A DNA stretch of 57,217 nucleotides from Mogibacterium sp. (GTDB lineage: Bacteria > Bacillota > Clostridia > Peptostreptococcales > Anaerovoracaceae), in the NCBI GenBank assembly GCA_017434025.1, contig JAFRGC010000052.1, positions 1 through 57,217 on the forward strand, given 5' to 3'. The notes beneath the pieces were generated by a model that was not told the DNA's origin, did no database searches, and saw only the letters and a program-made list of their open reading frames with translations. Every line of letters begins with the position of its first letter. Positions within the stretch are counted from its first letter, which is position 1. Made by a program: the position numbers and the translations under genes. Positions 26,100 to 35,070 of the stretch are shown here, in pieces.

Positions 26100-27209
26100 C
26101 TATGCCACCCCCTTTCCGGATTTTCTCCAGCGCGGTTTCTTCGCTTTCGGATCTTCTTTATTGCTCGGGAAGATCTTATCCCTGAGCATTCCCAGCCTGG
26201 CTCTGATCGCAGGATTATATGTTCCGATCATTACCAGGATGAGTACGATAGCATACGTCAGCATTCTGTAGTCAGCGAACTGTCTGAATGCCTCAGGAAG
26301 GATCGTCAGAATGGTCGCTGCAATAATACCTCCCCAGATGTTGCCTACTCCGCCGAGTACAACGAATACCAGGATGAGTACTGATGTATTGAAGTTGAAC
26401 TTCACCGGCAGGAGTGTGGAGTAATTCAGTCCGAACAAAGCTCCTCCCATGCCTGCGAGTGTTGCCGAAACAACGAATGCCATGAGCTTATATTTCATTA
26501 CATTCAGTCCGATAGACTCGGCAGCGATCCTGTTATCGCGGCAAGCCATGATCGCTCTTCCCTGTTTGGAGTTCATGATATTCTGAACAACAAAGAGCGT
26601 GATGAGGACCAGTATGAAGCCTGCTGTGAACGTGGATATTCTCTGGACCTGAGTAGCCCCCATAGGTCCGTTGAGCAGCATCCTTCCAGTCGCCTCAAGT
26701 CCCAGTTCAGGGTTTGTCTTGAGATGGAAGCCCGTACTGTCCTTGCCGGCATATATAATATTCATGAAGTTCTTGATGATCTCGCCGAAAGCAAGAGTAA
26801 CGATCGCCAGATAGTCTCCGCGAAGCCTGAGTACAGGGATGCCGATCAGGAATCCGAAGATCCCGGCAACGATCGCTCCGCCTATTACAGCAAATATGAG
26901 TCTTCCGACTTCAGGCAGTCCTGAAGTCTCGAGCAGACCGGATATGACGATGCCCGTAAATGCTCCTGCTGACATGAATCCTGCATGTCCCAGTGACAGT
27001 TCACCGGAGATACCTACGACGAGGTTCAGGGATATTGCCATGATAATATAGCAGCAGATCGGTACCAGCTGGCCCTGGAGAGAGCTGGAAATCATTCCGG
27101 CAGCCTTGAGCAGCGATACAATAACAAATGCTGCTGTTACGAGGCCGTACGAGATCGCGGCGTTCTTAGTATATGGAGGGAGTTTACTGAGTCTTAATCT
27201 AGTCTTCAT
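26100..27209 (-). CDS. livM: Branched-chain amino acid ABC transporter permease LivM
   Basis: 369 residues with about nine to ten membrane helices. The family segment RLRGDYLAIVTLAFGEIIKNF and the cytoplasmic coupling loop RAIMACRDNRIAAESIGLNVMKYKLMAFVVSA are clear. The C-terminus is a basic cytosolic tail. It forms the channel with LivH. It lies 9 nt after livH. Confidence 0.95.
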   Translation of the reverse strand: MKTRLRLSKLPPYTKNAAISYGLVTAAFVIVSLLKAAGMISSSLQGQLVPICCYIIMAISLNLVVGISGELSLGHAGFMSAGAFTGIVISGLLETSGLPEVGRLIFAVIGGAIVAGIFGFLIGIPVLRLRGDYLAIVTLAFGEIIKNFMNIIYAGKDSTGFHLKTNPELGLEATGRMLLNGPMGATQVQRISTFTAGFILVLITLFVVQNIMNSKQGRAIMACRDNRIAAESIGLNVMKYKLMAFVVSATLAGMGGALFGLNYSTLLPVKFNFNTSVLILVFVVLGGVGNIWGGIIAATILTILPEAFRQFADYRMLTYAIVLILVMIGTYNPAIRARLGMLRDKIFPSNKEDPKAKKPRWRKSGKGVA

Positions 27210-27218
27210 GTCACCCTC

Positions 27219-28106
27219 CTATACTTTCTCTGTCATCTTCTTACCGAGAAGACCTGTCGGCTTCACGAGAAGAACGATGATCAGAACACCGAAAACAATG
27301 GCGTCAGATAATTCTGACGATATATAAGCTCTTCCGAGGATCTCAATGACACCGATCAGGATGCCTCCAAGCATAGCTCCCGGGATCGAACCGATGCCGC
27401 CGAAAACCGCAGCCGTGAAGGCCTTGATGCCAGGCATCGCGCCTGTAGTCGGCATCAGCGCCGGATAGGAAGAGCAAAGCAAGACTCCTGCTACAGCGGC
27501 AAGTGCCGAACCGATAGCAAAGGTCATTGATATCGTCGTATTTACATTGATGCCCATAAGCTGCGCTGCACCGTTATCTTCGGAAACAGCACGCATAGCT
27601 TTGCCGGCCTTGGTGCGGCTCGTGAAAAGTGTCATTCCTATCATGACAAGAATTGCAGCGATCAGGGTGAAAATCGCTTCCCATGTAACTGTCAGTTCTC
27701 CATCGAACAGGCTGATACTTGAGCCGAATCCTTCGAAGAGCGACGAGAATACTTTAGGAGCGCTTCCCCAGATGATCAGTGCTGCGTTCTGGAGGAAATA
27801 TGACACGCCTATCGCAGTAATGAGTACCGCAAGAGATCCTGTGCCTCTCAGAGGTCTGTATGCCAGGCCCTCGATGACCATACCGAGAGCGGTGCAGACC
27901 ACGATTGCAAGGATCAGCGCCAGCCAGGCCGGAAGCCCAAGATAGGCCGTACCGCAAAATGAGATATACGCGCCTACCATGATGACATCACCATGGGCAA
28001 AGTTCAGCATCTTGGAAATGCCGTAGACCATGGAGTATCCGAGAGCAATGATCGCATACACGCTCCCGAGGCTCAGTCCGTTGATCAGATTGGATAAGAA
28101 AATCAT
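27219..28106 (-). CDS. livH: Branched-chain amino acid ABC transporter permease LivH
   Basis: 295 residues, usual length, with about eight membrane helices. Family sequences: NGLSLGSVYAIIALGYSMVYGI and NFAHGDVIMVGAY at the N-terminus, the coupling loop KAGKAMRAVSEDNGAAQLMGINVN and FGGIGSIPGAMLGG. It is separated from livK by 76 nt containing a GC-rich hairpin. Confidence 0.96.
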   Translation of the reverse strand: MIFLSNLINGLSLGSVYAIIALGYSMVYGISKMLNFAHGDVIMVGAYISFCGTAYLGLPAWLALILAIVVCTALGMVIEGLAYRPLRGTGSLAVLITAIGVSYFLQNAALIIWGSAPKVFSSLFEGFGSSISLFDGELTVTWEAIFTLIAAILVMIGMTLFTSRTKAGKAMRAVSEDNGAAQLMGINVNTTISMTFAIGSALAAVAGVLLCSSYPALMPTTGAMPGIKAFTAAVFGGIGSIPGAMLGGILIGVIEILGRAYISSELSDAIVFGVLIIVLLVKPTGLLGKKMTEKV

Positions 28107-28129
28107 AATAAATACCTATAATCAGAATT

Positions 28130-28156
28130 TGGGGTGCCATCTGAAATGACACCCCA
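28130..28156 (-). terminator. Intercistronic hairpin between livK and livH
   Basis: An 11-bp stem with one G-T pair (28130-28140 with 28146-28156, loop 5 nt). Only a weak T-rich tail follows on the minus strand. It is best read as a partial terminator or 3' stabiliser, giving more binding protein than permease. Confidence 0.6.
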
Positions 28157-28182
28157 TCAGTTGAAAGAACTTCTTCTTCTCT

Positions 28183-29367
28183 TTACTTATCTACGTAGAT
28201 GCCGCCTTCGATAGCGCAGACAACCGGAGTCTTGTTGACTTCGCCCTTGTCATTCCATGTCATGCCGGAACCTGTCAGACCATCATATGTGAATCCGCCT
28301 GTGAACTGTCCGATCATAGCATCGCAGATCTCTGCGTTCTCCTGATCTGCCGAAAGACCAGCTGCCTTGAATGCGTTGTAGATTGCGTATACTCCGTCAT
28401 ATCCGTCAGCAGCGAACTGGTTAGGAAGTTCGTTGTATGCTGCCTGATACTTCTCTACGAAGGAAGCAACGTTCTCATCTGTTGACCACGGGTTGAACGG
28501 TGTCATGAGCATAACGCCTTCAGCAAGGGTTGTATCGAAACCTTCCATGTCGAGGATTCCGTCCATACCATCTACTCCGAAGAATACAGGAGCGTAATTC
28601 ATGTCCTTAGCCTGCTTCAGGATAACTGATGCCGGTGTGTAGTAGATAGGCAGGAGTACAACTTCTGCTCCTGCGGACTTGCAGTTAGTGAGCTGTGCGC
28701 TGTAGTCAGCGTTTGTATCATCAGGATATGTCTCTGCTGCAACGATCTCGCCGCCCTTAGCTTCCATCTCAGCCTTGAATGCGTTGAAGATACCTGTTGA
28801 ATACGGATCAGAGTTGTTGTAGATAACGCCGACCTTCTTGCCTGCAAAGTTCTCTGAAATATAATCTGCCGCCTTGATTCCCTGGTTAGGGTCTGTGAAG
28901 CATACCTGGAATACGTTGTCCTTGCCTGCAGTTACATCTGCTGAGGAAGCGGATGGTGTGAGCTCGAAGATCCTGTCTTCAAATGCCTCTGCAGAAACAG
29001 CGATGCAGGAACCTGTTGTAACTGTTCCCATGATGACCTGTACGCCCCAGTCTTTCAGCTTGTTGTAAGCGTTTACAGCCTTCTCTCCGTCAGCCTCGTC
29101 GTCTTCCATCTTGAACTCTACCTGGAAGCTCGGATCTGCTTCGTTGATCTCTGCTACTGCGATCTCAGCGCCCTGCTTAACAGCTGTGCCGTAGATGGAA
29201 GCGCCGCCTGTCAGAGGACCGGATGAACCGATCTTGAGTACCTGAGCTGCAGCCTCGCCGCCATCAGCAGGAGCAGCTTCTCCGCCGCCGCCACCGCATG
29301 CTGTCATAGCGAACACCATCATTACTGACAGTGCTACAACAAGAAATTTTGTCCAATTCTTCTTCAT
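28183..29367 (-). CDS. livK: Branched-chain amino acid ABC transporter substrate-binding lipoprotein LivK
   Basis: 394 residues. Lipoprotein signal (VMMVFAMTAC) followed by a Gly/Ala linker and a type I periplasmic-binding fold: KIGSSGPLTGGASIYGTAVK, GAEIAVAEINEA, VQVIMGTVTTGSCIAVS, FAADGYDGVYAIYNAFKAAG. It captures amino acids outside the cell and delivers them to LivHM. AGGAG lies well placed before the ATG. A 28-codon hydrophobic ORF and hairpins precede it in the same transcript. Confidence 0.95.
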   Translation of the reverse strand: MKKNWTKFLVVALSVMMVFAMTACGGGGGEAAPADGGEAAAQVLKIGSSGPLTGGASIYGTAVKQGAEIAVAEINEADPSFQVEFKMEDDEADGEKAVNAYNKLKDWGVQVIMGTVTTGSCIAVSAEAFEDRIFELTPSASSADVTAGKDNVFQVCFTDPNQGIKAADYISENFAGKKVGVIYNNSDPYSTGIFNAFKAEMEAKGGEIVAAETYPDDTNADYSAQLTNCKSAGAEVVLLPIYYTPASVILKQAKDMNYAPVFFGVDGMDGILDMEGFDTTLAEGVMLMTPFNPWSTDENVASFVEKYQAAYNELPNQFAADGYDGVYAIYNAFKAAGLSADQENAEICDAMIGQFTGGFTYDGLTGSGMTWNDKGEVNKTPVVCAIEGGIYVDK

Positions 29368-29440
29368 TGTCTTCTCTCCTTCTAATAACGTGTGTTAATT
29401 ATTATCGAGTGATAGTTGATAAAGTTGTTGCCTGTGTGCC

Positions 29441-29480
29441 CCCGGGCATTAAATTCGCCCGCATTGCTGCGGGCGCCCAG
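29441..29480 (-). promoter_or_regulatory. Structured leader between the short BCAA-rich ORF and livK
   Basis: On the minus strand an 8-bp stem CGCCCGCA/TGCGGGCG closes a GCAA tetraloop (about 29474-29455). It can be enclosed by CCTGGGC/GCCCGGG (about 29481 and 29441) or replaced by CGGGC/GCCCG (29460-29443 region), so the pairings are partly exclusive. No clear T tract follows either hairpin, so it is not a standard intrinsic terminator. Confidence 0.5.
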
Positions 29481-29518
29481 GTTCTCATTTTGAAGTTGAC
29501 CTCTGTACTTGCTTCGCC

Positions 29519-29605
29519 CTACAGCATAAATTCGCCCTCGACCAGTCTAATGACCAGAAGGACGCTGACGATGCTGATAAGGATTATCCCTGACGAGAAG
29601 TACAT
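29519..29605 (-). CDS. 28-residue BCAA-rich short ORF, possible leader peptide of the liv operon
   Basis: ATG at 29605 is preceded by AAAGGAG and ends with TAG at 29521-29519. 14 of 28 residues are Ile, Leu or Val; the core reads GIILISIVSVLLVIRLV. It lies 24 nt after the expected start of transcription and 151 nt before livK. Such a position and composition match leader peptides of branched-chain amino acid operons (for example ilv leaders in enterobacteria), where ribosome stalling on these codons controls RNA folding. The same composition also fits a tiny membrane protein, so both remain open. Confidence 0.7.
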   Translation of the reverse strand: MYFSSGIILISIVSVLLVIRLVEGEFML

Positions 29606-29635
29606 ATAGATCTCCTTTCTTCAAATTACAGTGCG

Positions 29636-29664
29636 ATAATAACATTGTGAAGATTGTGTGTCAA
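29636..29664 (-). promoter_or_regulatory. liv operon promoter
   Basis: Minus-strand TTGACA (29664-29659) and TATTAT (29641-29636) with 17-nt spacing. The region upstream to 29812 is AT-rich, with no other feature seen. Confidence 0.85.
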
Positions 29665-29812
29665 GCTTTTTGTGAAAAAACTCAATTTTTCGATGCTAAT
29701 TTGTGCACAAATAACAGAACAAAGGCGACACTTTATAACAATTCAATAAAAACAGCCGGAATAATTCAGATTTTTGTGCCATATTTCACAAATTTGCCTG
29801 TTGCAGACGCGG

Positions 29813-30622
29813 TCAGAGCGTAGTGATCTCGTCTCTCGCTGCTATCGTGAGGGTATAATCCACATCCCTCTCATATCCGCATTCCTTCAGGATCGACTCT
29901 ATCGTGCTCCTCGCATAGAACGGAGCGTTATTGTGAAAACTCAGGTGAGCCAGCATGATGTTGAGCGTTTCATCGGATTTCCTGTTATCCAGCAGATCCG
30001 CAAGGATCTCTCCCGCGTACTTGTTGGACAGATGCCCGTGGTCGCTCTTGATCCTGACCTTGACGGGATAAGGATATTCGCCGAACATCAGCAGGTCCTC
30101 GTCATGGTTGGCCTCAAACACCAGCATGTCTGCCTCCAGCGCAGCCTCGTAGATCTCCTCGGTAACGATGCCCGTATCTGTGATCACAGCGATCGTGTGT
30201 CCGCCGCCCCGAACAGAATAGCCCAGCGGTTCTGCGGCATCATGGCTGAGGCTGAATGCCCTGATCGTAACAGTATCGTCCCCCTTGCAGATGTCAAAAC
30301 TGTCGCCCGCTTCCACAATACGCAGTCTCTCGTTCGGGATATATGCAAAATTCGCTGTATTCTCGATCGTACCTCTGCTGGCGGCAAACACCGCGTTGCA
30401 GCACTTCCTGCCTATCGCACGAACGCTCCGGATGTGATCTACATGCTCATGCGTCACGAGCACTGCATCAATGTCCTCCGGATTGATATCATAGATGCTG
30501 AGCGCCCCGATGATACTCTTCGCCGTAAGCCCGACATCCAGCAGGATGTTCACGCTTCCCGTTCTGATAATATATGAATTCCCGGAGCTGCTGCTCCCTA
30601 TCGAAATAACTTCTGCTGCCAT
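29813..30622 (-). CDS. MBL-fold metallohydrolase, YycJ/WalJ family
   Basis: 269 residues. N-terminal SIGSSSSGNSYII and LLDVGL are typical of YycJ. The metal motif is THEHVDH, followed by a His in SLSHDA, Asp in VITDTG and a late His in LAHLSFHNN. YycJ/WalJ is a metal-dependent 5'-3' exonuclease-type protein linked to DNA repair and division coordination in Firmicutes. It normally sits with the WalRK system, but here it follows addB by 5 nt, which supports a repair role. Confidence 0.9.
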   Translation of the reverse strand: MAAEVISIGSSSSGNSYIIRTGSVNILLDVGLTAKSIIGALSIYDINPEDIDAVLVTHEHVDHIRSVRAIGRKCCNAVFAASRGTIENTANFAYIPNERLRIVEAGDSFDICKGDDTVTIRAFSLSHDAAEPLGYSVRGGGHTIAVITDTGIVTEEIYEAALEADMLVFEANHDEDLLMFGEYPYPVKVRIKSDHGHLSNKYAGEILADLLDNRKSDETLNIMLAHLSFHNNAPFYARSTIESILKECGYERDVDYTLTIAARDEITTL

Positions 30623-30627
30623 ATGGC

Positions 30628-33600
30628 CTACTCTTTCTCTCCGTCGTCTTTCTTGTCCTGAGGTTTCTTCGGGATCTCAAACCCCATGTTTCGCATGTAC
30701 TCACGGTCACGCCTGCAGATCGGTCTGTAGGAACAGAAATTGCAGACAAGTTTTCCATTTTCTTTGAAAGGTCTGATCCTGATATCGCCTGCGAGGATCC
30801 CGGTTGCTGTCTTCTCGATCTGACTGAGCACATCGTTCCTGACTTCTTCGTATTCCTCACGGCTGATACTGTTCTTACTTCCCGCCAGCATTTCCGCGGG
30901 CATCGATCCGAGCACTCCCGGCTCGTCGATGTATCTTCCTTTTAATTTATATATATCCTCCGGCGACCGTTCCATGATTTCCGCCTGCTTCTTCGGGCTT
31001 TCTTTGTCAATATTCTCGAGATGATCGCGAATATTGAAGTAGAACATCCCGGCAGGTTCCATGTCTCCCGATGTTGCGGATATCAGGTAGATCATGAGCT
31101 GCATCTTATACCCGTTGCGCATCTTCCACAGGTCGAGCTTGTCTGAGCCTGTCTTGTAATCGACGATGCGCACTCTGTTGTCACCTTCGACATCCAGCAC
31201 ATCCGCGCGGTCGATCTTGCCTTCCACCAGGACCTCGTCCTCCCCGACCTTGAACCGGATCGGGCTGAACTTGCCGCCTCTGCCAAAACTCTCTTCGAAC
31301 GACGCATCCACGATACTGCCGGAAGCCAGCTGTTTGGCCATCGCTCTGACCGCGCCGGCACAGATCTCCTTGATGCGGCTCATCCTGTAGTCTTCGCTGC
31401 CGGTGCTTACGAAAACACCTCCGCGATATACCTCGGCGATCCTGTCGAGTTCCTCGCTGACCAGTCTTTCCAGCGCGTCATCGTCTCCGGCAACCGTCTC
31501 AAGCAGCTCGCGGTCGCTGATGATCCTGCGGGCGATGGTCATGAGACACTCGTGGTAAGCGTCTCCGACAGATCTGCTGTCGCCTGAGAACTCGCGCTCT
31601 TCCCTCGGTCTGAGACCTCTGTCCACATAGTATTTGAACGGGCAGTCAAAATAACTTCCCAGCGACGAAGCGCTCAGCCTGAGCGTGCCGTCGCTCCTTC
31701 CGAACAGACGCTGCGATATCTCCCTGCCGAGCGGACGAGGGTCGTTCTCATCTGCCGCAGCTTTCAGCATCTCGTCGAGTTCTTCGGTGCGGTTGTCTTC
31801 ATACCATTTTATCAGGGCAGACGTCAGCGCATCTGCCTTGGCCGGAGCGTTGCGGTCCTTGATGCGGTTCATCAGGTGCCTGAGCGATTCTTCCGGCACA
31901 TTGATCAGATTCCTGCCCCAGCCTGAGCTTATGATGTCCTTCCAGATCAGGCCATTTGCATCGATCTTCGGGAAAAGCGCTCTGAGTGCATCGATGATCA
32001 TCGACGGACTCGCGTCATCTCCCTCTGCATCGCTCATTGACCAGCTGATGTAGAGTTTGTCGGATGGCTTGGAGAGCATCCTGTACATGGCAGCGTTCTC
32101 TTCGTTCATCTTCACATCGTCGATCGAACCGAGCGCGAAGCCCTGCTGCCTGAAGAACTCCTTCTCATCGATCGAGAACAGACCTTCTGTTGATGGCGAG
32201 AGCGGCAGTGTTCCTTCATTGGCGCCGAGTATCACTGCTGCTCTGATCGGCCTCGGGCGCGTTCTGATCATCGTGCCGACAGACAGTCCGTCAACTGTCG
32301 GAGGGATGACTCCCACCTCGATATTGGTGAGGCCGGCAGTATATATTTCGGTAAACTCCGCGAGATCCATCGCGGAATCTCCCATGATCTCCACGATCTG
32401 ATCGAGGATCTCCAGGGCTTTGCGGCAGCTCTGGACATTTCTCTGCGCCTCATCGTGGAGACCCATTTCCTCTTCTTCTTCTGAAGCCTTCCGGACACCT
32501 TCCTCGAGATCCCATACATCATTCAGATAGTCTCTGAATGCCGGCACGAACTCTTCGATCGTTGCCGCTCCGGATATCTCATCGAGACCGCTGACACGGG
32601 ACATGATCGAGGTGCGGACCTTGTTGAGCTGCGCAAACTGCTCGCTGCCCACCGCTTCTTCGCCGTATCTGAAGTCCTTATCCCACATCGTTCCCCTGAT
32701 GTGGTAATTCCTTGCATAATTCTCCAGATCTTCTATCAGGCCTTCATCGACCCCTGCCAGTCCGGTCTTGAGCATCGCGAAGAGATCCTGTGTGGATCTG
32801 CGGTGCACTACGAACTGCAGGAGGCTTACGATAAACCCTACCGCCGGTGTGTCGGTGATATCTCTGGTCGAGTCCATGAATACCGACAGGCCGTACTCTT
32901 CGAACACCCTGCGTATGATCGGCTGCATCATGCTCTCATCGTTGGCAATGATCTGGATGTCGCGCATCCTGTAGCCGAGATCACGGATAAGGTGCCAGAT
33001 GTAGGATGCTGCGCTCTCAGCCTCATAGTAAGGGTTTGCCGCGCAGACCATCGTCAGGTCTTCCGGTATAAATTCACTGTTGGCCTGCTGCTCCTCTGCA
33101 GTAAGCGCATTGTTCCACAGACCTCTTTCGATCCTGCGGATCGTCTCAGTCTTCGGCAGCTCATACTCGCGGCCGATCTCCATGAGTCTGACAGGTATGC
33201 CGGCTTCTGCACCCATCTTCATGAGCATGGCCGTCATCTGCTCGTCCAGATCGAAATCGGTCCGGTTGACGATGAAGTTCACTTCCCCGGCCGCTGCCGC
33301 GAGCTCCAGCACGGCGTTGGTGAATTTTGGCGTGATGCTGTCGTATCCGTAGATCCATATGGCTTTGCCTCTGACCAGCTGCGAATCCTGTATGGCATTC
33401 ACGTATTCCGAGATGTAGTCCTCGGAATCGGTATATTTCCCTTCTGTCGCTGCTGTATATGCCTCGATGACTCCGCTGAGTTCGGACAGTTTGGCCCTTA
33501 GCAGCGGATCGGTCTCTTCACCTTCGAGCATTTCCTGCACTTCGTCAAGCGTGCAGTCCTGCTGCTTGAATTCCGAGATGAAGTCGCTGAGCATCTGCGT

Positions 33601-33927
33601 GAATGTCATCTTGCCCGCGGAGCGCCGGAATATATCAAAATCATCCAGGTGTTCCCCGATCAGCTTCGTCAGCAGCATGAATCTGCCGTATTTATCCAGC
33701 ATGGTGACCGATTCTGTTCCCTTCTCCGTCAGGACTCTCATGCCCAGACGGTTCATCGACAGGATCTCGACATCGAAGAGGCATTCTGTCTCCATGTATT
33801 TCAGCGCCTGCTCTTCGGCAACCAGCGTGTACTGATCAGGCACTATAACAAGCGTTTCACCTGCGATATTACCGTAGATGAAACGCTCCTTATCAATATT
33901 CTCTCTAGCCGCGTACAGAGTAAGCAT
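30628..33927 (-). CDS. addB: ATP-dependent helicase/nuclease subunit AddB
   Basis: 1099 residues, the usual size. AddB acts with AddA to resect double-strand breaks. The N-terminus (GETLVIVPDQYTLVAEEQAL) is a UvrD-like domain lacking a standard Walker A, as in some Clostridia. The C-terminal nuclease has the iron-sulphur Cys in SYFDCPFKYYVDRGLR, the PDDEXK core (VEGKIDRADVLD then RIVDYKTGSDK) and the last cysteines in CNFCSYRPICRRD. addA normally follows addB; here walJ follows and no addA is seen in the window. Confidence 0.95.
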   Translation of the reverse strand: MLTLYAARENIDKERFIYGNIAGETLVIVPDQYTLVAEEQALKYMETECLFDVEILSMNRLGMRVLTEKGTESVTMLDKYGRFMLLTKLIGEHLDDFDIFRRSAGKMTFTQMLSDFISEFKQQDCTLDEVQEMLEGEETDPLLRAKLSELSGVIEAYTAATEGKYTDSEDYISEYVNAIQDSQLVRGKAIWIYGYDSITPKFTNAVLELAAAAGEVNFIVNRTDFDLDEQMTAMLMKMGAEAGIPVRLMEIGREYELPKTETIRRIERGLWNNALTAEEQQANSEFIPEDLTMVCAANPYYEAESAASYIWHLIRDLGYRMRDIQIIANDESMMQPIIRRVFEEYGLSVFMDSTRDITDTPAVGFIVSLLQFVVHRRSTQDLFAMLKTGLAGVDEGLIEDLENYARNYHIRGTMWDKDFRYGEEAVGSEQFAQLNKVRTSIMSRVSGLDEISGAATIEEFVPAFRDYLNDVWDLEEGVRKASEEEEEMGLHDEAQRNVQSCRKALEILDQIVEIMGDSAMDLAEFTEIYTAGLTNIEVGVIPPTVDGLSVGTMIRTRPRPIRAAVILGANEGTLPLSPSTEGLFSIDEKEFFRQQGFALGSIDDVKMNEENAAMYRMLSKPSDKLYISWSMSDAEGDDASPSMIIDALRALFPKIDANGLIWKDIISSGWGRNLINVPEESLRHLMNRIKDRNAPAKADALTSALIKWYEDNRTEELDEMLKAAADENDPRPLGREISQRLFGRSDGTLRLSASSLGSYFDCPFKYYVDRGLRPREEREFSGDSRSVGDAYHECLMTIARRIISDRELLETVAGDDDALERLVSEELDRIAEVYRGGVFVSTGSEDYRMSRIKEICAGAVRAMAKQLASGSIVDASFEESFGRGGKFSPIRFKVGEDEVLVEGKIDRADVLDVEGDNRVRIVDYKTGSDKLDLWKMRNGYKMQLMIYLISATSGDMEPAGMFYFNIRDHLENIDKESPKKQAEIMERSPEDIYKLKGRYIDEPGVLGSMPAEMLAGSKNSISREEYEEVRNDVLSQIEKTATGILAGDIRIRPFKENGKLVCNFCSYRPICRRDREYMRNMGFEIPKKPQDKKDDGEKE

Positions 33928-33945
33928 TCTTTCGTTCTATATCTG

Positions 33946-35059
33946 CTATGTCCTCGAAGCAGCGTCCTGCGACAGTTTGGCCCTGACGAAAACGTCGATA
34001 TCGCCATCCATGACTGCTTCGACATTGCCGACTTCCGCGCCTGTCCTGGTATCTTTGACCATGGTGTACGGCTGGAAGACGTAGTTCCTTATCTGTGATC
34101 CCCACGTCGCCATGGACTGATCGCCCTTGATCTCGTTGAGGTTCTCCTTGTGAGCTTCCTCCGCGATCCTGGTCAGTTTGGAAACGAGGATCTTCATTGC
34201 CACTTCACGGTTCATGATCTGCGAGCGCTCGTTCTGGCATGTGACAACGATCCCGGTCGGGAGGTGTGTGATCCTGACCGCCGAATCTGTCGTATTGACG
34301 TGCTGACCTCCTGCTCCGCCGGATCTGTAGGTGTCGATCTTGAGATCCTGCGGATCGATCTTGACCTCGATATCGTCTCCGATATCAGGGACCACCTCAA
34401 CAGCAGCGAAGGATGTCTGTCTCTTGCCCATTGCGTTGAACGGCGAGATGCGCACCAGCCTGTGTACGCCGGTCTCGCTCTTGAGGAGACCGTAAGCGTT
34501 GTCGCCCTGCACCTCGATCGTCGAGCTCTTGATGCCATAGTCGACATCGTCCTGCCTGTCGAGGATCTTGGTCTTGAACCCTTTCTTCTCGCAGTACCTG
34601 AGGTACATCCTCTCGAGCATCTCAGCCCAGTCGTTGGCATCGACGCCGCCGGTTCCTGAATGGATGCTGAGGATCGCATCTTTGTTGTCATATTTGCCGC
34701 TGAGGAGCATGCTCGTCTTGAGGTCCTCGAGCTCATCCGTGAGCTTGGCGAATCCGGCGATCACGTTTTTCGCTTCTGCTTCGTCTTCGAGTTCCTCGGC
34801 AATGTCCATGAGTTCCGGCAGGTCGTCTGCTTCAGACGACAGTCTCTCAAACTGCGCGAGTTTGTCTTCGAGCGACTTCTTCTCTTTGAGCACCTTCTGG
34901 GCGTTCTTCTGATCGTTCCAGAATCCTTCTTTGAGACTCTGCTCTTCCAGATCCTGTATCCTCTTCCTCAACCCATCCGGGTCAAAGATAACCTCCCACT
35001 TCCTGTATCTGCTCTCTCAGAGCCGGAAGTTGGCTTCTAATTTCGTCAAGTTGCAGCAT
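33946..35059 (-). CDS. prfB: Peptide chain release factor 2, with programmed +1 frameshift
   Basis: Recognises UGA and UAA and releases the peptide. The first 25 codons start at ATG 35059 and end at an in-frame TGA (34984-34982) within AGGTTATCTTTGACC. The slippery CTT is followed by TGA C, and a Shine-Dalgarno-like GGAGG lies just upstream, the standard RF2 autoregulatory site. Skipping one T (34984) continues as DPDGLRKRIQDLEEQ to 33946, giving about 370 residues. Motifs: SPF codon-recognition tripeptide in VRISPFNAMGK and the catalytic GGQ in YRSGGAGGQHVNTTDS. It is 11 nt after the transporter-fusion gene. If UGA also encodes selenocysteine here, RF2 and SelB compete at that codon. Confidence 0.96.
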
Positions 35060-35070
35060 TTTACCTCCGA

